Below are positions 38,570-50,500 of a stretch of DNA of 64,000 nucleotides, piece by piece (position 1 is the first letter of the stretch; every line of letters begins with the position of its first letter). The position numbers were made by a program, and so were the translations under genes. Origin of the DNA: Opisthorchis felineus (taxonomy: Eukaryota > Platyhelminthes > Trematoda > Opisthorchiida > Opisthorchiidae); assembly GCA_004794785.1 (NCBI GenBank), contig SJOL01008365.1:633591-697590 (forward strand), given 5' to 3'. A model generated the notes under the pieces. That model was not told the origin of the DNA. It did no database searches and saw only the letters and a program-made list of their open reading frames with translations.

Positions 38570-39150
38570 CTGTTAAGCAAAAAAGGAAGATCAATACAAC
38601 TATATCGTATTAGTTGAACCCTAATATTTCAATAATGTGGGGCTTTTTTGAGCATTCAGTACAACTCTAGGAGCTTGCCTCTATACTGTGGTGTCCGCAT
38701 AAAAATCTAGCGTATTTCACAGAGGTCACTAGTGTTAATAGGGCCTTCTATGCGTCACTTAGTAGTATCTGTCGCATAGCCTCCTTCTGTTTTTCCTGTT
38801 GATCTACCCCTCCAGGTTTAAGTCGGTAGTGATGTATCACAAAGTAATGAAAATTGAGTGAGTTTCCAGACCTTTGGCATAGCACCAAATGTGTGTAGAT
38901 GATCGATCGCTATTGGCAGACACATCAAATCAGTAGTATCAACTTTGTATTAGAGTATTAAATTGGACACTGCTGTGTCTAATTAGTGCACAAGTTCTGA
39001 TATTTAGGAAAAGAAACAAATAAAGCCACGAAGTGGTTCTACGAATACTGAAATCTCTACTAATTTATGTTTAGGTTGTTTCAGGTCCATAAATTGGCAA
39101 AAGGCTATCATAGCCCGCCTTGAGCTGATTGGTGAAACATTGTAAAAACC

Positions 39151-39383
39151 ATGAACACTGGACAGGGAAAAGTGTTAGGATGGCTGGTGAACAGGTATTT
39201 CTTTCGACAAATACATTCATTTCTTTCTTTTGTTATTTCAGGCGACCAAGATTACTGATGACTAAATCCCAAGTTGGAAGACCTAGCAAGAAGTTTATTT
39301 TTCCCGTAGCCACCACTCAGAAAATACTTAGAGCATTGCCAAAAATGTCTGTTCAAGTTAGGGAAATTGAAAAACGTGTTTGA
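39151..39383 (+). CDS. Possible nested two-exon gene for a 61-residue basic protein
   Basis: Unrecognised family. An ATG at 39151 (context AAACC before it) opens a frame to 39194. There GAACAG is followed by donor GTATTT, and the acceptor TTCTTTTGTTATTTCAG ends at 39241. Removing this 47-nt intron joins the frame exactly to 39242-39383, giving 62 codons including TGA at 39381-39383. The protein starts MNTGQGKVLGWLVN, continues RRPRLLMTKSQVGRPSKKF and ends VREIEKRV. It is strongly basic with no signal peptide or membrane segment. Introns of about 40 nt are known in flatworms. It lies antisense inside the RhoGAP intron. It could be a chance splice pattern. Confidence 0.3.
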
Positions 39384-40913
39384 GTCAACACTAGAAAGAA
39401 TGCGAACAGATAGTTTCATTTCGCGGATTTCGGAAGACGAAAAGGATACGTGAAAGCGTTGAACGTCTATACCTTTGAAGAACACTGTTGAAGAGCCACA
39501 ATAAGATCTCCGGGTTAAATAGAGTATTAGACGTAATACATTACTCTTCGCTTCGGAAAACTATAAACGACAGATCCAGTTGGGTTTCAGGTGAGCCGCC
39601 CGTCAAAACCAAATTGATATGGAAGCAGATTATTGTTGCGCCGGGTTTCTTCCCGTAACATTCCAAATCGAAATGGACACTCGACAGTGTGCTAGGATTG
39701 GCTGACCAGTAGTGCAGACGAATCGTCTTGCATACAATGTATCACCAACCATCCTCATCAGTATATATATCACGTTGCTTGCCCCCCCCCACCAAAGAAT
39801 AAATGCGCAATTTTGTTGAGTGGTCATCCATACAAATACACTTATGTGTCTCTGAAATGTTGCTGCATAACATAACAACTCTTCAAATGAAGATGGTGTA
39901 GACCCCGTTGCATCAAGTCCACAACTAATAATAAATATAATTTTCCTTACTATCATAGAAACTGAAGGTCAGTATTTATAGCATGCCATAGTAAAACACA
40001 ATTAGAAGCATTATTGCCTTTTTTGATAAACAGTTACCGCTACGCTAGTTGCGCAACTAGAAGCTTGAAGTCCAGGGGATGGGGGCAGCAATTTAATCTC
40101 GTCTTCTCACCTATCCCTCAATAGGAGCTGTTAATTAGTGAGAAGTCTGTATTACACTGTTTATATTCAGATGTAAATCATGCGCAGCCCACTTGCATAA
40201 TTCCTCACGGATCTAGAAACTAAAAACTGGATATGTGCACTATGAAATGTGGTGTTCGACAATGATGCTGATTCATATGAACAATACTGATTCAATTAGT
40301 TGGTGAAGGGGAGGGATGCATAAAAGTGTGTTGAAAAGAAATCACCTTAGCTCTTGGTTGATAAAAAAATGTGTACCGTTGGTCATTCTCAAACGAGGTG
40401 AACAAGCATCCAGAAACTGATGGGATACATATCGACAACCGGCGGGCTAAGCTGAGCTCAGCTTAAATCCCTCAGACCAAGGTTACATGTTGCTTGAATT
40501 CAGTTTGGGCAACCTAACTGATCCCGCTATGGGGGCATATTTTGACGGAAAATAGCGGTTTTTAACCGATACCAGACGCTCTATTTCATCTGGTATGACT
40601 CTGATCACAAGGTTTCCTGATTGGAAATGACCCTGCAGAAGGACATACAGTTCCTGAGACAAATGGAATGGAATAAACAGAAAGTTTGCGGAATTACACA
40701 AACCGATTCTGACAGGCAGTGAAATACACCTAAATCCGAAGTGCCAAATATGAGAGGGCTTTCAGTGGTATCAGGATCACCTAAGCACAACCCCATGAAA
40801 TTCCTTCGGACACGATTGACAAACATTCTCTACGTAAAAAAACTCACACAGCACATTCTTTTGAGCTCTTTGTCTGGCCAAATTTTAATTGGCTAATCTA
40901 CTGCTACTTACAG

Positions 40914-40970
40914 GCATCAATGCGATTCGAACGAAAATAAAGTCGCTGAAGAGCGACTTACGAATCATGC
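40914..40970 (+). other. Nested hairpin, candidate structured RNA
   Basis: Inner arms AAGTCGCT (40940-40947) and AGCGACTT (40952-40959) close on loop GAAG. Outer arms GATTCG (40924-40929) and CGAATC (40961-40966) pair perfectly, and GCAT (40914-40917) can pair with ATGC (40967-40970). It overlaps a plus-strand frame of 75 codons preceded by an acceptor-like CTACTGCTACTTACAG. No RNA family recognised. Confidence 0.5.
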
Positions 40971-43900
40971 AGAAAACTATAGATTCACGGACTGTTAAAA
41001 TTGAATGGTGTGAAATGAGATTCAACGGAATCTTTCGTTCATGTCTTTCATTGGAGAGTGGAACGCAGTGGTTGACATATAATTCAGTTGAGTTTGTATT
41101 AAAATTGTCAAAGTAGTTTTTTTGCTTGGTATACTCTATTAGTCTTGGAGTTACTGGACAGTTAACATCAATCTTATGGGTCGCGTATCATGCAGAAGAG
41201 AAAATCTGTATATATTTATAACTGCTGGCTGTAAAAAGTGTTTTGGATGACCAAAGAGATGGATACCTTTTGCAGAGGATCCGTTTTTCCAGATAAATCT
41301 CAAGACTGTTTCTCCATAAAGAAGTCTCTATACAACTATGGCATCACCACTAGTTGCGGCACTGCAATTCGTCCTGGATTAAAATGACTTTTTAGGGGAA
41401 GTGCTAAATATTCACTTGATTTGACACCGGCTTCAAAACAGTTTTTTTGCCATACAGACACTCAGTTCCATTTGATTGCTCTGGAAGCTGTCAGAACTGT
41501 ACACCTCTCTTTTGAGGCTCGTCACTGACAACCGTTTATTTCATGTTCCAACACTGTAATCCAATTATGAGTTTGAGAATTTCAGAAACAAGAATTTATC
41601 GTGATTCTCCACCATGGGAAAAACTCTCCAAAATGTGCAACCATCACAGTTATCTAAAGAAGAATCTTTCGTTCTTGTGTTTCATTTTCAGCAACCTTTT
41701 GTCAACGCACATTGTTGAATGTCTGCAGTTGTCAATCGGAATATTCCCAATTCTTCCGATATGCTTGGTTGAAAAATGTTCTGAAGCAATTCACTTTCAT
41801 TTCGAATTCACAGGTTTTCACTATAAAATATTATCCTCAGGGGTCGAAAAAGCATTTTTCTCTCCAAGTGTCCATAGATTGCATTCGGACAAAAATGTAA
41901 ATCAATACCAATAAGGTCCTATTGCAAAAACAACAGTTGAACGCGGTCTATAACCTCTATGTTTTATCATTTGCCTGAGCAACAACCGACGGATATGGAG
42001 TTATATTGCTTTTCAAAACCGTTTGGAATTTTTGTGTGTGAGTAGATTCAATAATATCAAAGTAACGATTAGCACAAACCTCACTATGCAGACAAATTAA
42101 CACATTTTGAGCAGTCATCTGCCTTCATAGGGTGGCGATTTGATGCCCCTGTTTTAATAAGGATTTTCATTGCTAACCCCTAAGTTAGGGGTATTGAGCC
42201 ATGAGCCACGCTAGGTCTTGAAAGGCATCTCTGTGCAATGTGCCACAGCTTATGGAAACAAATTAACCAAGTGCTTGTTACCATGAACTCAGGTACGCCT
42301 ATTCCCCTTTTTGAGGAGTATACTCACACTGAGGAAGATGAGTAGGGCAAAGTATTAGATGAGAAATGACCACAATCTAAAGTCTTGGGACACAAACTAA
42401 TTTTCTGGCTATAGACCGTACTGCTGACGTATCGGAGGTGGGCAATATGTATTTCAGAGCAGAAAGAAAGGAGCTGCGGAAAGAAATGAGCCCAAATGAA
42501 AGGCGTTTGATCTAGATATATGGAAGAAAGTGCATGCATACCGTATTTTATGACTCTATGGGGCTTGTAAAGTTTGCGTTTGTAATTTGATTCTTTGTAG
42601 ATGTTTTGTCACTTTTTACAGTTGTTGAACTGAGTTTTCTTGAAAATTCCCAAATCAGAATCTAGGGCTATTTATCATGGCAACATTAGACTTGTATTGA
42701 GTACGAATGCTTAACCGCAATAAAAAATGAAGAAAGAACATATCAGCGCGTGACAAAAAAAGAATGGTTAAGGAGTTACTTAAGAAAAGTCATATCTCCT
42801 TGAGAAAAACAAACGGCAGGAAGATAAATATGGACTAATTTAATCGGAATATTTGTAACACCTGGGAATTTAGCGTATTTGAGTTTCATTGCCTGATAGC
42901 GTTTTGCCCTTGATACAAGAGCTTTGTAAAAGCTCGTGGGTTCTAAGTTACAACTGTGGAAGTTTAAAAGAGAGATTACGGGTGAGGCCATTGCTTAATG
43001 AACGTATGCTACCTAAGGTTCTCAAACCACTGAGCACATCTTCCGCTCCTACTTGAGTAAATTTTTGAGCAATGAGATGTCATTAACAAATCCAGCGTTT
43101 GGCTGATATTCAGAACTACGCACGTCTACTCAATCAAGATATCAGAAAGCGGATTTTTATTTATTTGGAATCAAAACAAAACGTCATCAATGGAGGGACG
43201 GAAAACTGCGTAGGTTCTAGGGGAAAAGTAAACTGTCCGCTTTTTGTCGCAGTGTAGTAGATTCATTAAACAAATCACCCACTGACGAAGATCATTGCCT
43301 GTTGGAGCATGGGGTAAAATCCTAAGGAAAATAAAAGGGCTCTATGGAGAAATAAAATAATTCTCGGTGTTGGGTGTTTATTTAAGCATTGAACTATGGT
43401 CCTGAGGTTCCAAATGCCAGCAAGCCGAAATATTGCATCAACAGAGCTGAGAGTGTTACTTGTCCTTTAGCATGTGGATAACATCGCAATTACAAGGGTG
43501 CTTATGAGCAAAGTCATAAGCATCATGAACAAACGGGATAATCTATGGAACGTAAAGCCTCAAGCTGATAAAATTTAGTGAGGGATTACCAATCAGTCTA
43601 TTATGTCCAGAATGAAAGAAAGATTACGGTCGATGTTGATAGGAAATACCAATCAGTAATCAACCAGTCGTGCCAAATTACTTGGTACCAGCTCCGTCCT
43701 AAAAGTCGATTTAAACCATGGCTTTTCAGTGTGTCGAAATATTCCTGGCTCTAGTGCGTTTACTGGCAGTTGATCAGACGATCGTTGATCTATTCGCCGA
43801 GATTGGCAACTGTCCCCAGTCGAGGAGACATCATCAACTACGCACTGACGACGCCTCCTCGTCTGGGGACAAACGGTTTGCAAGCTAACTGCTAAGCTCG

Positions 43901-45306
43901 GCGAAAAGGTCAACGGTTATTTGATCAACCACCAGCAGACCACGGCTTTATGGGCCGAAAAAATGTAAAGGTAGTCCACTAGATTGTATACTGGTGGTCG
44001 ACGTGAGCTCTCCACTAAATAAGCCAGGCAGCTTCCTAGCCGGCCCCTTATAATTTGTTTACACCAACGATTCGTACGACACTTCTAAAAGAGTGCAGGC
44101 TTTCCTTTGGAGATAGAATAAAGGTTCTTGAGTTTTGACGTTAACTTGTCGTACGTGTGTGTACTGGTCCTCTGTTTGCTTCTTCAGAATAGAAAGCTCT
44201 AGTTATCATGTCCGATAAAATTTCCCATTGGGTTTTCGGTAAAACGTTAAGCTCTCAGCTGGGAACTTTTCTAACTTTCGGCCCTAAAGGGACGGTTCGC
44301 TTGCCGACATCTGAGTGCAAACACTATGTGAAATTTTGAATAATCAGAGCTCAACTACGATGAGCCGGGATATTCAAAGGTCAAGTTTGGCTCTGCCGGT
44401 TACCTTCAGTAAGCACTCTCCGTAGTGTCTAACTTCCGTAGATAGGATTGGTCCTGTGGCTTGTGCCTGATACATCAAACCATGAGGTGTTCCCTGGAGC
44501 ATGAACTTAACTATGGTTATTCTGGGTTTTCTAGGCAACACCAAGGAAACCCACAGATACTTTGAACCCAATCACCCTATAAAAGTTTGAATAGCCCAGG
44601 TACTCAAACGATCGTCATGGGAAATAAGGGAGCATCATTTCTTTGTATCTCTTTGAGTGAATATTGCTGGTCAATGTCACATAAAAAAGTAGAACAGGGC
44701 AAATGTCCTTAGCATCAAAACGTCAAAAACAGGTCAATCAGCAAGACTGTACCAATAGCAGCTGCGTTTCACTTCGTGTACAGGATCACGAGTGGTAAGG
44801 TGGTACATTTTGCGAAATCGATTGCTCTCGGAAACCAGTACTGCGGAAAAAGAAGGAATCGGCTATATCGTTGATACTGCCTTGGCAACTGACTTGTTTT
44901 TGATATCCCGATGATCGCACGTTTTGTTCTGTTTTACTCATTATCCTGATATTGTTTTGTAGCATACACCCGAGCAGATGCAGCAAAATACACTTGGCCT
45001 GTCGTGCAACAGTCATCCCTCTGTGCTTTCTTCAACTGGCCCTATCCCAACCCCATCGGATGACTGGGGACAGCTGAACAGGCTCCTTTTTGTGACTGCA
45101 CACCAGGGTTTAAAACTGCCTGTGTATCGTGCAGCAGCTCATTTCTCAAGTTTTTAACTTAGAAAGTTCTGCTTCAAGCAACCCAAACAACAACTGATAA
45201 AGGATCTCGAGCTACCAATAATTAAACATAGAGCCAGACGTCCAATTTCACAGCTGTCCCAAGAGTTCATTGAAGTCAGAGACTTCTTTTTATTCTAGGC
45301 AGCACT

Positions 45307-45597
45307 GCAGCCTTACAAATGGTTTAACAGTTTACGTAGGACAAACTGCCAGGGAATTGCACACCAGAATTGGTGAGCATAAAAGGAAGATAAACAAACC
45401 ACCATGGAATGCGGATGAATACTAAGCTATGGTCAAAGACTCAGCAATGGCGGTACATGTGTTAGACACAGGAGAATGTGGAAGTTTTAAGACGGGGACT
45501 GTGATTCACACCACAGCGGCTGATAGCCGAGGCGATGGAAATTACCAAGCATCACAGCGTAACTAGAATCGAGGGTGTGGAACTGGCGAGCATATGA
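45307..45597 (+). pseudogene. PLE GIY-YIG endonuclease, decayed copy B
   Basis: The frame shows VYVGQTARELHTRIGEHKRK, then INKPPWNADEY, an in-frame TAA, and AMVKDSAMAVHVLDTG. After a frameshift near 45520 the conserved C-terminus AEAMEITKHHSVTRIEGVEL and ASI ends at TGA 45595-45597. YVGQT and EH are the YIG-equivalent and histidine motifs. The upstream GIY-equivalent and cysteine motif are mostly lost. One stop and at least one frameshift make it non-functional. Confidence 0.85.
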
Positions 45598-45974
45598 AAA
45601 GCGGTCTTAGCTAAGCTGAGTTGACACGTGACTGTGTGCGGCTGTCAACGCACGTAGAATCATTAGCAAAAACAGGAGGGAGGACATCCAAACCCGAACA
45701 AAGTTCACAGAATCCCTCTTCCTTACACAGCTCATCCACAAAGGCAGACGAGAAGTGCAAACAACGTTCAAGAGGGATCATCACGTAAGCCAAACCGGAA
45801 GAACTAGACGCTAAGCTGGACCCAAATCCATGTAGGTTTCCCTGTCAGCTTAACACTTGGTGACCCAGCCTAACATACAAAATCCCTTGGCCGACACCTA
45901 ACATAGATTTAGCTTGGCCTGGCTGATTGGTTCTCCTTCGGCTCTAAATCTCGACCAACCTCGTAACCTAGTCA

Positions 45975-46045
45975 CTTGGCCTAACGAAGCTTTTGTGTCA
46001 AAAGCGAAACGTCGCCCAGCAATAAATCCACCGATTGTTACCAAA
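45975..46045 (+). ncRNA. Hammerhead-like ribozyme motif in PLE (copy B)
   Basis: Stem I strand CTTGGC (45975-45980), core CTAACGA (45981-45987), extra A (45988), stem II GCTTTTG-TGT-CAAAAGC (45989-46005) and GAAA (46006-46009) are followed by stem III TCG (46012-46014) with CGA (46032-46034). Then come GTT (46037-46039), the expected cleavage triplet, and ACCAA (46040-46044), which pairs with TTGG. The third core base is A instead of the essential G, so this copy should be inactive. It has the canonical GUU spacing at the cleavage site, unlike copies A and C. Confidence 0.6.
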
Positions 46046-47359
46046 CCTGTCCGGAAACGAAGGCTTAACAGTGACTTTTCGAATGGCAATCAGCTCAGAG
46101 TCACGAGCCTGACCTGCGATTCTTGCTACAAAATGGGTGTTTTGATCAGGCTTTGGTCGTGTGTTATTCCATTGTTAGGTATGATTATGACGGGCGTAAT
46201 GAACTACAAACTGTTGCACTTACAGCTTACATTTTAGGTTTCAGGGATTTCTATCCCTCAGCAATGAATCTATCCGTTTGAGAAGGCTCAGGGTGTACTT
46301 TTTTCAACGAGCTTATCCTAACCCTGATCGGACGACTGAAACTAGCTGAAAAGGCCCATTTGTGGAACTTTTTACCCTGATCTGAAACTGCTTGTGCTAT
46401 TAGCCAAGCCTCACAATTACGTGTGAGATTTTCAAGCTCCTGACATAATTCAGCGGGAAAGCGGCTTGAAAGATGTGGGGTGGGATGAGAAGCAACCCTC
46501 CTGAACGATTTCCTCAAACGAATAAAAGTTGAATAATCTGGGACGACGCAAAATCCCAAATCCGGTCACTGTGACTCCTTCAAAATAACAATCCGTCAGT
46601 TAAACAGCAAGCGAATCCTCAAACGGATGCGCGTTTGATCAACATGTTTAGAACAAAACTAACGCGCGAAAGCTTAATGAACCAGTCGATCTTAAAAAGA
46701 CTACTTGAGGCTCCAAACTAAGGGCTGAGTTAACAGGAGAAAAAGGGTTTTCTGAGAGAACTGGTCACTATCCTGTTTCTAAGTGATACAGATATCTCAA
46801 TTTTTGTTTTCAATTCAGATAGTATTCTTTGAAAAATACTCAAGTTTCATCCCCTTGCCATGGTTCAACAGACAATGGGCTTTATATGAGATTCTCCTCA
46901 TGGGGAGGTATTCCTTCTCTTATAAAGCTGCTAACAGTTGAAAGAGGGACCTCCCCAAATTCGTTTAGATTCATACTGATAAGCTCAGGTTTGAAAAGTG
47001 TGAATCTTAACTGCGTTGGTTTTAGCTTCATAGTGTTCTAGCGTTAAACTGCTCATAAGCACATTGTTAGGCAGTATACTTTGGTACCAAGATTTGATCA
47101 TTATTAGGGTGAGTTTTTGCACAGAGCAGGTCGTTCGAATTAGATGGAAGATAGAAAGGTGGCGCTTCAGAATGGTAGAGACGCCTGTTTCAAGGCACAC
47201 CAAAAAGTGATTTATGACCACTATCAGTCCGCAGAAAAAAAGGAACATCTGACGTCATTCGAGCGGTGAGAGTCACAGCTTAAGTTCAAGATGCTTCCTA
47301 TTAGGAGAATCCCAATTCCTAGTATCGTTGCAATTGTCCTGCGGTTTAGATCATTATAG

Positions 47360-47560
47360 ATTGTACATAAAGTTAATTGTGGTAGCTGCATCAAGGTTTA
47401 CAAAAGTCAAACATCCGGGGACTTGCATACCAGAAGTGATGCTCGAGTAAGGATAAAAACCAAGCCATGAAGCAGCCGAATATCAAGCGCTCGCTAAAAC
47501 TGTCTTGACAATGGTACACGCGCTGAACAGAGGTTTGAGAAATGTAAAAATTTCGAGGCG
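47360..47560 (+). pseudogene. PLE GIY-YIG endonuclease, decayed copy
   Basis: The frame reads CGSCIKVYKSQTSGDLHTRS, then DARVRIKTKP and a stop, followed by further residual similarity with AEYQALAKTVLTMVHALN in shifted frames. It aligns with the CNDCTKVYRGQTARELHTRI segment of copy A. The Gly of the YxGQT box is Ser and the EH motif is lost. No ribozyme motif was found downstream. It lies in the RhoGAP intron, 1.8 kb beyond copy B and in the same orientation. Confidence 0.65.
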
Positions 47561-50500
47561 AGGCGACGTTTTGAGCAGTTCAGTCTGAATAGATCAGACA
47601 GCAAAAAATTAGGGGACATATGGAAAATAGTTATGAACTAGCCGAAGTGACGCTCGGCGGTACGTGGCACAATCGGTTTGATTCTAAGTTACACAGGTCA
47701 ACCTCTGTGTATTTCTCCTACTCCAATTTTTACAGCATGACAACAAAGATTTGTAAAGGACACGTATTAGGAATTTCCAGAACCAGACTCCTACATCAAG
47801 TAAAAGTTAAGGAATTCACTACTCATTTACCACTTACTCACATTACCGAATTAAACAACACCTAACACTCACCTAGCCTACTATTTAGTGAAATCTTCCT
47901 GATTGACTGCCAATCTGCCTTATGACTCACCCAACCATGTTAGTCCATCGGTAGGTCTGACAGGACCTTTGTTCCTAAAAGCGAATATTTTCCCAAAAAT
48001 AAGTCCGTTTTGTTTCAGAAAGCGATCGACCAACTTAAATGCTTCTAGAAACGATTTGGCACAGAGAATTATAGACTAGAGGCTGCTTGCGCAAATCCCT
48101 GCATTCAATCTATCTCAACAAAATATCAATAATGTTACCAGGTCTTGGCCGAGATTCGAAGGTTGAATATCAACCCCTCGCAGTTACAACGTAGCCAGTA
48201 TAAACTACTACAGTGTACGACAACGCCACATAGTAGAATTTTCTGCTATGTTCTATGTGGATCAATGATTTTTTTGCGAAATGATCCGCAAGATGTTTTT
48301 TAGTCAGTACACAGGTGCCATACTTGGTTCGAGTTATTTTTTTATATAATTTCATCTGCTATTGTCGTTCAGGTTTTCATATTAAATCCGCAAATGCCCT
48401 CTGGAATGTCCATACTCTGGACGGTCATATTATATTCCTCTGATGACGTCATCGAGAAGTGACGTGATCTGGCTGGGTTGAAGAGCAATCCTGCGGAGGC
48501 TTTGAAGCCCGAGCTGTAACAACCTTCCATTCGTGTGTTGTGAAGATCGACGTATAATATAACCTGCCTATAGCCACTGCCGTTTGACCGATTAAAAAAG
48601 CCAGTCTAGATACGTGAGCCCTAATTTAGCTGTCGTAATTTGGCCCTTCATGCCGTCACTTCAATTGTATCCTTCTAAATCATCAAACACTCGCCAGTTC
48701 CAGCATGGAAGCAATGTAGATGGTGACTTGATGACTAATTTTTCCCAAGGTTTCTCCGCCAAAGTTGGGGACACAATCTGTATGGGTCGTAACAGGGTTT
48801 TTACCGGACCGTCCAAAAGTTTCAATCTTAGAAAGGTATTTCATAAATAGCGACATGTTATGGACTGCTTTTTCGAAAGTTACACTGTTTTATCACTTGT
48901 CACTATTTTAAGAAATATAGCTATGCGACTTAATCGTTGTGATGCAGTGCCTTCAGATAAACAACACACCAGTATCAATGATAACGGTCCGTTTCCCACT
49001 TGTTCTACCAACCCGTAACTGCTGTATTTTCAATCTCATACAAAAATGGCTTCTCATCGAGAAAGAGAAGTTAGGTGAGTTCGTTCTGTTAATGTTGGAA
49101 AAAAGAGTTATGAGTCGAAAAGCTCTGTTCTACTTAAATAATAACCTGCCTTTGTGTCAACTACACTAATCGTCAGTCGCAGGATGATGCAGTCTTATTT
49201 GGGCTGCGCAGGGATTACCCAGTGTCTTACTGCTTGCTCCAAAGTGCAAACGGGAAGAGTAAATCAACCTGTATTTCTGTGCAAATTAGAGTCTGGTTGA
49301 ACCATACATTAAATATCTCACACACTCTTTCGGAGCAGCCGTTTGAGGTCGATCCTTTCAGCTCGCTGCTAATGAGTTCTAAGTGCCACGGTTCATTGCG
49401 TTCGGTTAGGAAAGTGGGCAACTGTTCACTGTTATGTCGTGCACGTCGTTGGGTGAAGTGAGAACGAGCAGGTAGGTGAGTTGTCCAGCATTAGCGCCTA
49501 GGAGGCCCTGTCAAATGAGACTGTTCTGTGATTAACGCCACAAATGTACCACTAAGAAAAAATCGCAAAACCACACACGCGCGCAAGGTGCCACGAGTGA
49601 TGCCGTCACAATATACTTCCAGACAAAACAATTTCAAGTCCCAACAGAACTAAGTGGATTCATTGGGATTGAACTTCAATAGCTCTGAAGTCAAATGAAC
49701 ACTGCCCATTTCACTCGATTCCGAAACACCTACTGAGTGAGTGCTCACAAAGTGCAGCAGGTCTTTTGGTTACGAAAATTCAACAATGCCAGTGCATTAG
49801 TACCAAGTCTCATGAATAATTTCTCAACACAATCTATTTCAACCCATACATCAAAGATGTAATGTACTACATGATTTTATCACTCCCAGTAGAAGTCATA
49901 TTCTCTTCACGAGTTCCCTAGTGGGGATTCCAATTAATGTTCCAAATTTTTCCACCAACTAACAGAAAACTGTGCTTGTGGTGACCTGACAACTCCGTAA
50001 TTCCTACTTTCTACTTGACCTTTTATCAACAACACAACAAAGTGATGCAATAGGCCTGTAGAAGCACACCGAGAAAGCCAAAGTTTGTGCTCGAAGTGCA
50101 AACACGATCTCGTGTTCGTATGTGATGATTCATATTCGTTCAAGATGAACTAATGAACAGTGGCAACACGCTCGTCCCCGATATCACTAGTAGGAGCTTC
50201 AAACCTCGGGCTGACCAAAAGTTTGTCTTGCTGAGCTAAACTAGGGCTCAGTGGTCCACTTTTTAAGTGAAAACTAACCAGAATAGCCATACTGGGGCAG
50301 AAGAATGGCTGTTCGTACAACAGTGGTATAGATAGGATTACCACGAATCCCGAAAATATCCCAAGGCATGAAGAGTAACCTGTTTTTTGGCAATGTCCAC
50401 TGAAGCCTACAAACCACTTCTGTTGATTGGCCTTAAGAGATTAACCTCCCCTGTGCTCGAAATTCCACATTTCGTGGTTTCCTTTGTGAAGTTGTTTTAG

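Larger units (their letters stand above)
45307..46060 (+). mobile_element. Penelope-like element, 3' part (copy B)
   Basis: The order is endonuclease remnant (45307-45597), about 380 bp of non-coding sequence, then the hammerhead-like motif (45975-46045). This is collinear with copy A on the other strand at 16.4-15.56 kb. Reverse transcriptase is missing. The copy lies antisense within the 14.4-kb RhoGAP intron. Confidence 0.75.

Noticed and set aside
42175..42193. Short inverted repeat ACCCCTAAGTTAGGGGT
   Set aside because: Only 8-bp arms with no neighbouring feature; too weak to interpret.
43400..43560. Possible Ty1/copia reverse transcriptase box (LLVL, stop, HVDNIAITR)
   Set aside because: Only one short VDN-like match with a stop inside; neighbouring copia motifs are not present in order.
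45914..46237. 107-codon plus-strand frame through the PLE terminal region
   Set aside because: It runs across the hammerhead-like motif, whose base pairing explains the conservation better than coding.
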